From: JAJXWB01 sp046349085
GTDB taxonomy: Bacteria; Pseudomonadota; Alphaproteobacteria; Rhizobiales; Beijerinckiaceae
NCBI GenBank assembly: GCA_046349085.1
Contig: JAXMDA010000001.1
Span: 496,001-560,000 of the forward strand
Reading direction: 5' to 3'
DNA length: 64,000 nucleotides
Shown here: positions 40,256-48,132 of the stretch, one piece after another
How the letters are laid out: every line of letters starts with the position of its first letter
Position numbering within the stretch: the stretch's first letter is position 1
Made by a program: the position numbers and the translations under genes
Notes under the pieces: model-generated
Seen by the model: only the letters and a program-made list of their open reading frames with translations
The model's database searches: none
Told to the model about the DNA's origin: nothing

Positions 40256-41938
40256 CTACTTCGCCTTTTCCTTCAGCGCCTCGTCGCGCAATTCGCGGCG
40301 CAGTATCTTGCCGACGTTGGTCTTCGGCAGCGTGTCGCGGAACTCGATGTGGCGCGGGCGCTTGTAGCCAGCGAGATTCTGCTCGGCGAACTTGCTCAGC
40401 TCTTCCTTGCTGACCGGCTTCTTCGACACGACATAGAGCGCGACCTTCTCGCCGGAATTGGAGTCCGGCAGGCCGACGACCGCGCATTCCAGCACGTCGG
40501 GATGCTCGGCCATCGCCGCCTCCACTTCATTCGGATAGACGTTGAAGCCCGAGACGAGGATCATGTCCTTCTTGCGGTCGACGATGCGCAGGTAGCCGTC
40601 GTCGTCCATCGTGCCGATGTCGCCGGAGCGGAAGAAGCCGTCTGACGTCATCACCTTGGCCGTCTCGTCCGGACGGTTCCAGTAGCCAGACATGTTCATC
40701 GGCGCGCGGATGGCGATTTCGCCGGGTTCGCCGTGCTTCACCTCATTGCCGTCGTCGTCGAGAATCTTGATCTCGACGCCGGGCATCGGCAGGCCGATCG
40801 TTCCGGTGAACTTGTCCGAATCCGCGCGGTTGCAGGTGACGCCGGAGCAGGTTTCCGACAGGCCGTAGCCCTCGATGATCGGGCAGCCGGTGATGGCGAA
40901 CCATTTCTTCGCCACCGCCTCCTGCACCGCCATGCCGCCGCCGTTGGAGACGGCCAGTCCCGAGAAATCGAGCTTGGCGAATTCGGGATTGTTGACGAGG
41001 CCGTTGAACAGCGTGTTGACCGCCGGGAAAGTGTTGAAGCGGTACTTGCTCATCTCCTTCACGAGGCCCGGCAGGTCGCGCGGATTGGGGATGAGCACGC
41101 ACAGGCCGCCGAGCCGCATGGCGAGGAAGGCCACGGAAACCAGCGCGAAGACGTGATAGAGCGGCAGGGCGCAGATCGAGACGATCTGTCCCTTGATCTT
41201 GCCGGTCGACATGGCCGGCTGCAGCCAGGCCTCCGACGCCAGCACCGCGGCGAGCAGCGCGCCGTGCGTCAGCACCGCGCCCTTGGAGACGCCGGTCGTG
41301 CCGCCGGTATATTGCAGGATGGCGACGTCCTCGCGCTTCATCGCCGGCGCCGAGAACGGCTTGCCCGCGCCTTCGGCCAGCGCGGCCTTGAAGGTCACGT
41401 GGCCCGGCAGCGACCAGGCCGGGACCATCTTGCGGCGCACGACGAAATTGACGAGCGCGCCCTTCGGGAAGCCGAGCATGTCGCCCATGCTGGCGACGAC
41501 GACGTGCTTGACCTGCGTCTTCGGCAGCGCCTCCTGCAAGACGGAGGCGAAATTCTCGAGCACGACGATCGCGACGGAGCCTGAATCCTTGAGCTGGTGC
41601 TCGAGCTCGCGCGGCGTGTAGAGCGGATTGACGTTGACCGCGATGAAGCCCGCGCGCAGCACGGCGGCGAGCGCCACCGGATATTGCAGCACGTTCGGCA
41701 TCATGATGGCGACGCGGTCGCCCTGCTTCAGGCCGCGGCCTTGCAGCCAGGCGCCGAAGGCGCGCGACATCCGGTCGATATCGCCGAAGGTGATGGCCTT
41801 GTCCATGCAGACATAGGCCCTGTCGTTGGCGTATTTCTTGAAGCTGTCCTCGAACAGCGCCGCCAGCGAGGCATAGCCGCTCGTATCGACTTCTGCCGGG
41901 ACGCCCTGCGGATAGCTCTTCAGCCAGATCTTTTCCAT
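40256..41938 (-). CDS. fadD: Long-chain fatty acid--CoA ligase
   Basis: ANL-superfamily enzyme of 560 aa that activates a fatty or other carboxylic acid with ATP and CoA. AMP-binding motif LQYTGGTTGVSKGAVLTH, IEGYGLSETCSGV, the hinge DRKKDMILVSGFNVYP and the C-domain Lys in PKTNVGKILRREL are all present. Hydrophobic but without a signal peptide. GGGAGGG precedes the ATG at 41936-41938. On the same strand, downstream of a DUF35/thiolase-like pair, it may supply their CoA substrates. Confidence 0.94.
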   Translation of the reverse strand: MEKIWLKSYPQGVPAEVDTSGYASLAALFEDSFKKYANDRAYVCMDKAITFGDIDRMSRAFGAWLQGRGLKQGDRVAIMMPNVLQYPVALAAVLRAGFIAVNVNPLYTPRELEHQLKDSGSVAIVVLENFASVLQEALPKTQVKHVVVASMGDMLGFPKGALVNFVVRRKMVPAWSLPGHVTFKAALAEGAGKPFSAPAMKREDVAILQYTGGTTGVSKGAVLTHGALLAAVLASEAWLQPAMSTGKIKGQIVSICALPLYHVFALVSVAFLAMRLGGLCVLIPNPRDLPGLVKEMSKYRFNTFPAVNTLFNGLVNNPEFAKLDFSGLAVSNGGGMAVQEAVAKKWFAITGCPIIEGYGLSETCSGVTCNRADSDKFTGTIGLPMPGVEIKILDDDGNEVKHGEPGEIAIRAPMNMSGYWNRPDETAKVMTSDGFFRSGDIGTMDDDGYLRIVDRKKDMILVSGFNVYPNEVEAAMAEHPDVLECAVVGLPDSNSGEKVALYVVSKKPVSKEELSKFAEQNLAGYKRPRHIEFRDTLPKTNVGKILRRELRDEALKEKAK

Positions 41939-42017
41939 GTTCCCTCCCCGCGGCTCTTGAGCGACCGCATATGGTTCACTTATAGACCAGCATCGGGCGC
42001 TTGTCTTGCGGCGCGCT

Positions 42018-42410
42018 CTATCCGGCGGGCGCGAACATCGGGACGTTCTGCCCGTTCTCGGCCGGCTTGAACACGACATGGACGCGCCGGCCGATGCGCA
42101 ACGAATCAAAATCGCAATCGACGATGTTGCTCATCATGATCGGCCCCGCGTCGAGCTTCACGAAGGCGATGGCGTAAGGGACAGGCGCGCGCCGCATGAC
42201 GGAAAAGGAATAGATTTCCCCCTCGCCGTTCGTTTCCAGCCATTCCGTTTCGCCGAAGCAAAAGGGGCAGAGCGCGCGCGGGTAGAAATGCGGCTCGCCA
42301 CAGGCGCGGCATTTCTTGACGAGCAGCTTGCCGGCGGCCGCGGCGTCCCAATAGGCAAGCGTCTCGACATTGGCGGTCGGCGCGGCGATCTTGCGGTCGT
42401 TCGTCATCAT
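42018..42410 (-). CDS. DUF35 (Zn-ribbon/OB-fold) protein, partner of thiolase-like protein
   Basis: 130 aa. An N-terminal helix with LAYWDAAAAGKLLVKKC is followed by a four-Cys zinc ribbon (CRACGEPHFYPRALCPFC) and an OB-fold beta barrel (GEGEIYSFSVMRRAP, AIAFVKLDAGPIMMSNI). DUF35 proteins bind the acyl-CoA and form complexes with thiolase-like or hydratase partners, for instance in steroid side-chain aldolases. The ATG overlaps the stop of the upstream thiolase-like gene as ATGA, which supports a stoichiometric complex. A second in-frame ATG follows at once (42407). Confidence 0.9.
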   Translation of the reverse strand: MMTNDRKIAAPTANVETLAYWDAAAAGKLLVKKCRACGEPHFYPRALCPFCFGETEWLETNGEGEIYSFSVMRRAPVPYAIAFVKLDAGPIMMSNIVDCDFDSLRIGRRVHVVFKPAENGQNVPMFAPAG

Positions 42411-43576
42411 GCGCGCTCCATCACCAGAACGCCCGCGCCGTGGCGCGTGCCGAGCGAACCGCCAGTGCCGCTGGCGACGGCGAGATCGCAGTTCTTCACC
42501 TGCACCGCAGGATGAGCTTCTTCCCGCAATTGCCGCACGGCTTCCAGCACCTTGGTCAGGCCGCCGCGATTGGCGGGATGGTTCGAGCAGAGCCCGCCGC
42601 CGTCCGTGTTGAACGGCAGCCTGCCGACGCCGGAAATGAGATTGCCGTCCGACACGAACCTGCCGCCCTGTCCTTTCGCACAGAAGCCGAGGTCCTCGAT
42701 CTGCATCAGAACGGTGATGGTGAAGCTGTCGTAAAGGGAAGCGTATTTCATGTCCGCCGGCGTCACGCCCGCCTCCTCCCAGGCGCGTCGGCCGGCCGCC
42801 GCTACGCCCGTGTAGCTCAGGTCGATGCGCCCGCCGTCCGTGTGCTTGGGTTGCTCGCCTGCGCCCAGTATGTTCACGACCGGCCGCTTCAGGCTCTTTG
42901 CGATCTCCGGCCGTGTGACGATGATCGCGCAGCCGCCGTCGGTGATGACGCAGCAGTCGAGCCGATGCAGGGGATCTGCGACGAGCGGCGAGTTTACGAC
43001 CTCTTCCACCGTCACGACATTGCGCAGCAGCGCATGTGGATTGTGCTGCGCGTGGCGCGAGGCCGCGACCTTGATCCAGGCGAGCTGGTCGCTCGTCGTG
43101 CCGTGGTCGTGCATATGGCGCATCGCGACCATGGCGTACATGTTGGCGATCGTCGGCGCGTAGGGCTGCTCGAACTGCGCGTCGGGCACGGCTGGCGGCA
43201 CGATGCGCGGCGCGGTCCCGGTCGCCATGCCTTCCGAGCGCGGCTTGCCGGCAAGCGTGACGAGCGCGACATTGCATTTTCCCGCCGCGATCGCCTGCGC
43301 GGCATGGGAAACATGCAGGAGATAGGACGAGCCGCCGACATCGGTGGAATCCACATGGCGCGGGTTCAGACCGAGATAGTCGACCATGGAGATCGGGCCC
43401 ATCCCCGGCGCATCGCCCGCGCAGAAATAGCCGTCGACGTCGTCCTTGGAGAGCCCGGCGTCCTCCAGCGCGCCCTTCGCGACCTCGGCGTGCAACTGGG
43501 CGAGCGACTTGTCCGGCGCATGCCTGGTGGGGTGTTCATATATGCCGGCGATGCATGCCGCCCTCTTGATGCTCAT
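42407..43576 (-). CDS. Thiolase-like protein lacking the nucleophilic Cys (SCP2-thiolase/Ltp2-type)
   Basis: 389-aa thiolase-fold protein. It matches the SCP2-thiolase/lipid-transfer group: LHAEVAKGALEDAGLSKDDVDGYFC at the N-terminus and GGGLCSNHPANRGG near residue 340, but the place of the catalytic Cys reads DSTDVGGSSYL, with Val80 where Cys is expected. Ltp2-type relatives without this Cys act as retro-aldolases together with a DUF35 partner, which is exactly the arrangement here (ATGA overlap with DUF35). A carbon-carbon lyase or condensation role on a CoA thioester is therefore likelier than thiolysis. ATG at 43574-43576 with GGAAG upstream. Confidence 0.88.
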   Translation of the reverse strand: MSIKRAACIAGIYEHPTRHAPDKSLAQLHAEVAKGALEDAGLSKDDVDGYFCAGDAPGMGPISMVDYLGLNPRHVDSTDVGGSSYLLHVSHAAQAIAAGKCNVALVTLAGKPRSEGMATGTAPRIVPPAVPDAQFEQPYAPTIANMYAMVAMRHMHDHGTTSDQLAWIKVAASRHAQHNPHALLRNVVTVEEVVNSPLVADPLHRLDCCVITDGGCAIIVTRPEIAKSLKRPVVNILGAGEQPKHTDGGRIDLSYTGVAAAGRRAWEEAGVTPADMKYASLYDSFTITVLMQIEDLGFCAKGQGGRFVSDGNLISGVGRLPFNTDGGGLCSNHPANRGGLTKVLEAVRQLREEAHPAVQVKNCDLAVASGTGGSLGTRHGAGVLVMERA

Positions 43577-43683
43577 TCGGAGTCTTCCGTTTCTTCCCTG
43601 TCCGCTGTTTGCGTGCGATCCTAATGGCGGGCAGCAGGACCGCCAATGCGCGGGCGTGCACAAAAGACATGCGGGAGGCGCAG

Positions 43684-44850
43684 ATGGCGAAGGCGCTCGA
43701 CAACAAGGCTCTCGGCGGATTGAAGGCGCTGGATTTCTCGACCACCATCGCCGGGCCCTATTGCGCGCGGCTGCTCGCCGACCTCGGCGCGGACGTGGTG
43801 AAGATCGAATCTCTCGAAGGCGACGTGTTGCGCGCGCGGCCGCCTTTGCGCAACGGCGCGAGCTCCGCCTTCGGCCAATTGAATGCGGGCAAGAAAAGCG
43901 TGACGCTCGACCTGAAGAAGCCCGCCGCGGTCGACGCCGTTCACCGGCTCGCCGAACAGGCGGACATCATCGTCGAGAATTTCCGGCCGGGCGTGATGAA
44001 GCGCCTCGGCCTCGACTACGAGACGCTGTCGGCGGTCAATCCGCGGCTCGTGTTCTGCTCCATGTCGGGCTACGGGCAGACCGGGCCGTGGGCCGAGCGG
44101 CCGGCCTACGCGCCTGTCATCCATGCGGCGTCCGGTTACGATCTGGCGCATCTCGCTTATCAGCAGGGACGAACGCGGCCGGATTTCTGCGGCGTGTTTC
44201 ATGCGGACGTGGTGAGCGGCGTCTACGCTTTTTCCGCGATCACGACCGCGCTGTACCAACGCGAGCAGACCGGGCGCGGGCAGCACATCGACGTCTCCAT
44301 GCTCGAAAGCATGCTGAGCCTCACGCTCAACGAATTGCAGGGCGCGCAATTCTCCGTAGAGAAGCCGACCCGACCGATGTTCGGGCCGATGGAGACGAAG
44401 GACGGCTATGTCATGGTCGCCGTCGTCACCGAAAAGGCCTTCCGCAATTTCGTCACCGCCGCGGGACGCGCAGACTTCATCACGGATGCGCGCTTTGCCG
44501 AATATTCCAGGCGCCGCGCGCATTGGGACGAACTGATGACGGAACTGGAAAACTGGTCGCGCACGCTGACGCGCGACGAATGCATCGCTGCGCTCGAAAC
44601 GCACGATGTCGCCTGCTCGCCCTATCGCACGGTGGCGGAAGCGCTCGCCGACGAACAGATCGCGCATCGCGACGCGCTTGTCGATGTGACGGACGCAGGC
44701 GGAACGTTCAAGGCGCTGAACCCGCCGTTCCGCATGTCGGCGGCGCAGACGCGCGTCGGCCCGCATGCCCCTTCGCTCGGCGAACATACGCGCGCCGTGC
44801 TGAAAGGCGCGGGGCTCTCGCACGACGAAATCAAGGCGATCATGGGCTGA
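43684..44850 (+). CDS. CaiB/BaiF family III CoA-transferase
   Basis: 388-aa enzyme that would move CoA between carboxylic acids. FSTTIAGPYCARLLADLGADVVKIE opens the protein; NFRPGVMKRLGLDYETL is the shared family motif; the catalytic Asp lies in FHADVVSGVYAFSA, as in formyl-CoA transferase, so transferase activity is expected rather than racemase. GGGAGG stands about six bases before the ATG at 43684. Divergent from the thiolase-like/DUF35 pair and ending directly against the stop of the convergent LysR gene (no base between). Confidence 0.9.
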   Translation: MAKALDNKALGGLKALDFSTTIAGPYCARLLADLGADVVKIESLEGDVLRARPPLRNGASSAFGQLNAGKKSVTLDLKKPAAVDAVHRLAEQADIIVENFRPGVMKRLGLDYETLSAVNPRLVFCSMSGYGQTGPWAERPAYAPVIHAASGYDLAHLAYQQGRTRPDFCGVFHADVVSGVYAFSAITTALYQREQTGRGQHIDVSMLESMLSLTLNELQGAQFSVEKPTRPMFGPMETKDGYVMVAVVTEKAFRNFVTAAGRADFITDARFAEYSRRRAHWDELMTELENWSRTLTRDECIAALETHDVACSPYRTVAEALADEQIAHRDALVDVTDAGGTFKALNPPFRMSAAQTRVGPHAPSLGEHTRAVLKGAGLSHDEIKAIMG

Positions 44851-46110
44851 CTACACGGCCTTTCGCCGTGCGCCCGGCGCCTTGCCTTCCTCGAGCGCCG
44901 CGCAAGTCGCGCCGATATGGCTCATCAGCAATTCGTGCGTCGCCGTCGGGCGCCAGCCGCGCCGTATCGTCAGCCCGATGCGGCGCGCGCTGCGGGGCGT
45001 CGGCACGGGCAGCGGCGCGAGAAGGCCCAGCGACTGCTCGGTCAGGATCTGATGCTCGGAGATCAGCGTGAGTCGGTCCGAGCGGAGGAGCGCGCCGCGC
45101 ACGACAATGAGCGAACTCGTCTCCAGGAGGCCCGGCAGGTTTTCGCGCGCGGCTGGCGGGAACATGGATTCGAAATAATCGCGCGTCGGCGCGCCGGGCG
45201 GCGAGACCACCCACGGAAACGCCATGAGATCGGCCTCGCCGATCTTGTCGCATGCAAAGAGCGGGTGGCCGGCGCGCGCGACCACGGCGAGGCGGTCGTC
45301 GAACAAGGCGATCTGCTCGATATCGTCGATCGGCGCGGGATCGCGCAGCGCGCCGATCAGCATGTCGATTTCGCCGTGGCGCAGGCCATGCAACAGGTCG
45401 CGGTAGGGACCGTCGATCACGCGCACATGCACTTTCGGCCGCTCGCGCATCAGGCGGTCGATGGCTTCCGGCAGGATGTGGCTGCGCGCGAGCGGCATGG
45501 CGCCAACGACGAGGCGGCTGGAATCCCCGCCCGACAATTCCGCGACTTCCGCAAAGCCGTGCTCGATCTCGACAAAGGCGAGGCGCGCCTGCTGGGCGAG
45601 GAATTGCGCGGGACGGGTGAGCTCGATGCCATAGGTTGCGGCGTCGAACAGCGATATGCCGGCGAGCCGCTCCAGTTCCTTGGCGGCGCGATGCACCGAG
45701 GGCTGCGACAGGCCGATGTTGCGCGCCGCCAGACTGAAGTTGCCGGCGGTGGAAACGGCAATCAGCGCACGCAATTGCGCGACCGTGATGAGCCGGTCGA
45801 GATCGGGGGCGGTTCGGCCGCGGCCGGCGGCGCGCGAAATTTCTCGGGCGCCGGCGCGCAGGAATTCGAGCGCGGTCGCCGCGCGCGCGCAGAAGAGCTT
45901 GCCGGCCTGGGTCGAGGCCATGCCCTCCGGCCCGTGCTCGAACAGCGCCGCGCCCAGTCGGGCCTCCAGCTTGTCGATGGCCTGCGTGATGGCGGGCTGC
46001 GACAGGTGGATGCGCTCCGCCGCACGGCTGACGCTGCGCGTCTCCGCGACCATGCAGACGGCTCGCAAATGCCTCAGATTCGGTATGTCCGACCTGTCGC
46101 TCTCGGCCAT
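44851..46110 (-). CDS. LysR-type regulator with two tandem HTH domains
   Basis: 419 aa, about 110 longer than usual LysR proteins. The extra length is a second winged-helix domain: the first HTH region is LRAVCMVAETRSVSRAAERI...LSQPAITQAIDKLE (residues 15-85), the second LRALIAVSTAGNFSLAARNI...LSQPSVHRAAKELE (about 110-185). Both have intact helix patterns. A single effector-binding domain follows (SRLVVGAMPLARSHILPEAI to the end). It is divergent from ligK-galD and likely controls them, with tricarboxylic ring-cleavage intermediates as candidate effectors. ATG at 46108-46110; GGGAGGA upstream. Ends against the CoA-transferase gene. Confidence 0.9.
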   Translation of the reverse strand: MAESDRSDIPNLRHLRAVCMVAETRSVSRAAERIHLSQPAITQAIDKLEARLGAALFEHGPEGMASTQAGKLFCARAATALEFLRAGAREISRAAGRGRTAPDLDRLITVAQLRALIAVSTAGNFSLAARNIGLSQPSVHRAAKELERLAGISLFDAATYGIELTRPAQFLAQQARLAFVEIEHGFAEVAELSGGDSSRLVVGAMPLARSHILPEAIDRLMRERPKVHVRVIDGPYRDLLHGLRHGEIDMLIGALRDPAPIDDIEQIALFDDRLAVVARAGHPLFACDKIGEADLMAFPWVVSPPGAPTRDYFESMFPPAARENLPGLLETSSLIVVRGALLRSDRLTLISEHQILTEQSLGLLAPLPVPTPRSARRIGLTIRRGWRPTATHELLMSHIGATCAALEEGKAPGARRKAV

Positions 46111-46255
46111 GCCTGCGCCATCCTCCCATCGCACTATAGCCAGAACTTATGCTCTTGCGGAGAGTTTGAAATGGCCGGCGCCGAAGCCCGCCGGATAATG
46201 GCCGGAAACGACGTCCAGGGGACCGGACACCAGGCCCGAACGGGAAAGGAACGCC

Positions 46256-46927
46256 ATGCCGATCGTCCGCACGAAAATCGAACGCGCCGATCCGGCCGTG
46301 ATCGCCGGTCTCGCCGAATGCGGCGTCGCCACCGTGCACGAGGCGCAGGGCCGCACGGGGCTTCTCGCTTCCTACATGCGGCCGATTTTTCGCGGCGCGA
46401 AGATCGCGGCCTCCGCCGTCACCGTCTCCGTGCCGCCGGCCGACAATTGGATGATCCATGTCGCGGTGGAGCAGATGCAAAAGGGCGACGTAATGGTCGT
46501 CTCGCCCTTCTCGCCATCGGACGCCGGCTATTTCGGCGACTTGCTCGCCGGCTCGGTGATGGCGCGCGGCGGCGTCGGCCTCATCATCGACGCCGGCGTG
46601 CGCGACATCGCCGATCTCACCGAGATGAAATTTCCCGTCTGGTCGAAGGCCGTCTGCGCGCAAGGGACCGTCAAGGAGACGCTGGGGGACGTGAACATTC
46701 CGGTCGTCTGCGCCGGCGCGATCGTCAATCCCGGCGACGTGATGGTGGCCGACGACGACGGCGTCTGCGTGGTCAGGCGCGAGGAGGCCGCCGAGGTGCT
46801 GAAGAAGGCGCAGGCGCGCATCGCCAACGAAGGCGAGAAGCGCGAGAAGCTGAACGCCGGCGTGCTGGGCCTCGATCTCTACAAGATGCGCGAGGCGCTC
46901 GCCGCGAAGGGCCTGAAATATGTCTGA
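46256..46927 (+). CDS. ligK: 4-carboxy-4-hydroxy-2-oxoadipate aldolase/oxaloacetate decarboxylase
   Basis: Class II, metal-dependent aldolase (223 aa) of the RraA-like fold that cleaves 4-carboxy-4-hydroxy-2-oxoadipate to pyruvate and oxaloacetate, the last step of protocatechuate 4,5-cleavage and gallate pathways. Motifs: CGVATVHEAQGRTGLL near residue 22, GDLLAGSVMARGGVGLIIDAGVRDIADL (Arg-Asp substrate and metal region) and GDVMVADDDGVCVV. AAAGGAAC precedes the ATG. Its stop overlaps galD by eight bases. It corresponds to LigK/ProA/GalC; together with galD the assignment is strong. Confidence 0.93.
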   Translation: MPIVRTKIERADPAVIAGLAECGVATVHEAQGRTGLLASYMRPIFRGAKIAASAVTVSVPPADNWMIHVAVEQMQKGDVMVVSPFSPSDAGYFGDLLAGSVMARGGVGLIIDAGVRDIADLTEMKFPVWSKAVCAQGTVKETLGDVNIPVVCAGAIVNPGDVMVADDDGVCVVRREEAAEVLKKAQARIANEGEKREKLNAGVLGLDLYKMREALAAKGLKYV

Positions 46928-47975
46928 GGGCGTGCGCTGCATGTGGATGCGCGGCGGCACGTCCAAGGGCGGGTATTTTCTCGCCGGGGACCTGCCGGGC
47001 GACAGAGCGGCGCGCGACACATTCCTGCTCGGCATGATGGGCTCGCCCGACAAGAGGCAGATCGACGGCATGGGCGGCGCCGATCCGCTGACGTCGAAGA
47101 TCGCTGTCGTGAAGAAGTCGGAGCGCCCCGGCGTCGACGTCGACTATCTCTTCCTGCAGGCCTTCGTCGACAAGCCGATCATCACCGACGCGCAGAATTG
47201 CGGGAACATTCTCGTCGGCGTCGGCCCCTTCGCCATCGAGCGCGGTCTGGTGAAGCCGACGGGCGACGAGACGGAAGTCGTCATCTACATGGAAAACACC
47301 GGGCAGATCGCGGTGGCCAACGTGCGCACGCCCGGCGGCGGCATGCCGACGTACAAGGGCGATCGCGCGATCGACGGCGTGCCGGGAACGGCGAGCCCGA
47401 TTCCGATCGAGTTTCGCGACACGGCCGGCTCCTCCTGCGGCGCGCTGCTGCCGACCGGCAAGGCGTTCGACGTCATCGACGGCGTCGAATGCACGCTGAT
47501 CGACAATGGCATGCCGGTGGTGGTGATGCGCGCGAGCGATCTCGGCATTGCCGGCACGGAGACGCGCGACGAACTCGATGCGCACGCGGAGCTGAAGAAG
47601 AAGCTCGAATCGATCCGCCTGCAGGCGGGGCCGATGATGAACCTCGGCGACGTGAAGGACGCCTCCGTGCCGAAGATGACGCTGGTGAGCGCGCCACGCG
47701 CAGGCGGCGCGATCTCGACGCGCACGTTCATCCCGCACCGCTGCCACGCTTCCATCGGCGTGCTCGGCGCCGTCAGCGTCGCGTCGGCCTGCATGATCGC
47801 GGGCTCGCCCGCGGCCTCGCTCGCCAATATTCCCGACGGCGACCCGAAGACGCTCGACATCGAGCATCCGACCGGGGCTTCGACCATTCGCGTGAAGGGG
47901 TCGGGGTCGAGCGCAACGGCGGCGGTCGTGCTGACGGCAAGGAAGCTGTTCGACGGGATGGTGTTCGCGCCGTAG
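46920..47975 (+). CDS. galD: 4-oxalomesaconate tautomerase (PrpF family)
   Basis: 351-aa isomerase with the diaminopimelate-epimerase-like two-domain fold. In gallate catabolism GalD converts 4-oxalomesaconate from keto to enol form ready for hydration. Family signatures are CMWMRGGTSKGGYF at the N-terminus, IDGMGGADPLTSKIA, NCGNILVGVGPFAIE with the active-site Cys, and AGSSCGALLPTG. Coupling to ligK by an eight-base overlap and to a divergent LysR supports GalD over 2-methylaconitate isomerase PrpF. The dioxygenase and hydratase of the pathway are not in this window. Confidence 0.9.
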   Translation: MSEGVRCMWMRGGTSKGGYFLAGDLPGDRAARDTFLLGMMGSPDKRQIDGMGGADPLTSKIAVVKKSERPGVDVDYLFLQAFVDKPIITDAQNCGNILVGVGPFAIERGLVKPTGDETEVVIYMENTGQIAVANVRTPGGGMPTYKGDRAIDGVPGTASPIPIEFRDTAGSSCGALLPTGKAFDVIDGVECTLIDNGMPVVVMRASDLGIAGTETRDELDAHAELKKKLESIRLQAGPMMNLGDVKDASVPKMTLVSAPRAGGAISTRTFIPHRCHASIGVLGAVSVASACMIAGSPAASLANIPDGDPKTLDIEHPTGASTIRVKGSGSSATAAVVLTARKLFDGMVFAP

Positions 47976-47995
47976 CAAGACGAACCGAACCACGC

Positions 47996-48113
47996 ATCCT
48001 CATCCTGAGGAGCGATGCGCAGCATCGCGTCTCGAAGGATGGCCGCATCAATATTGTTGGTCTTGCCATCCTTCGAGACGCCGCGCTGGTGCGCGGCTCC
48101 TCAGGATGAGGAT
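47996..48113. repeat. Nested inverted repeat, family D
   Basis: Outer arms ATCCTCATCCTGAGGAGC (47996-48013) and its exact complement (48096-48113), inner arms GCGTCTCGAAGGATGGC and GCCATCCTTCGAGACGC (48065-48081); between the outer and inner arms are small GCGATGC/GCATCGC type hairpins. It fills the gap between convergent galD and the DEAD-box helicase gene. Confidence 0.85.
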
Positions 48114-48132
48114 TGCGGGATACGAGCGTGTT

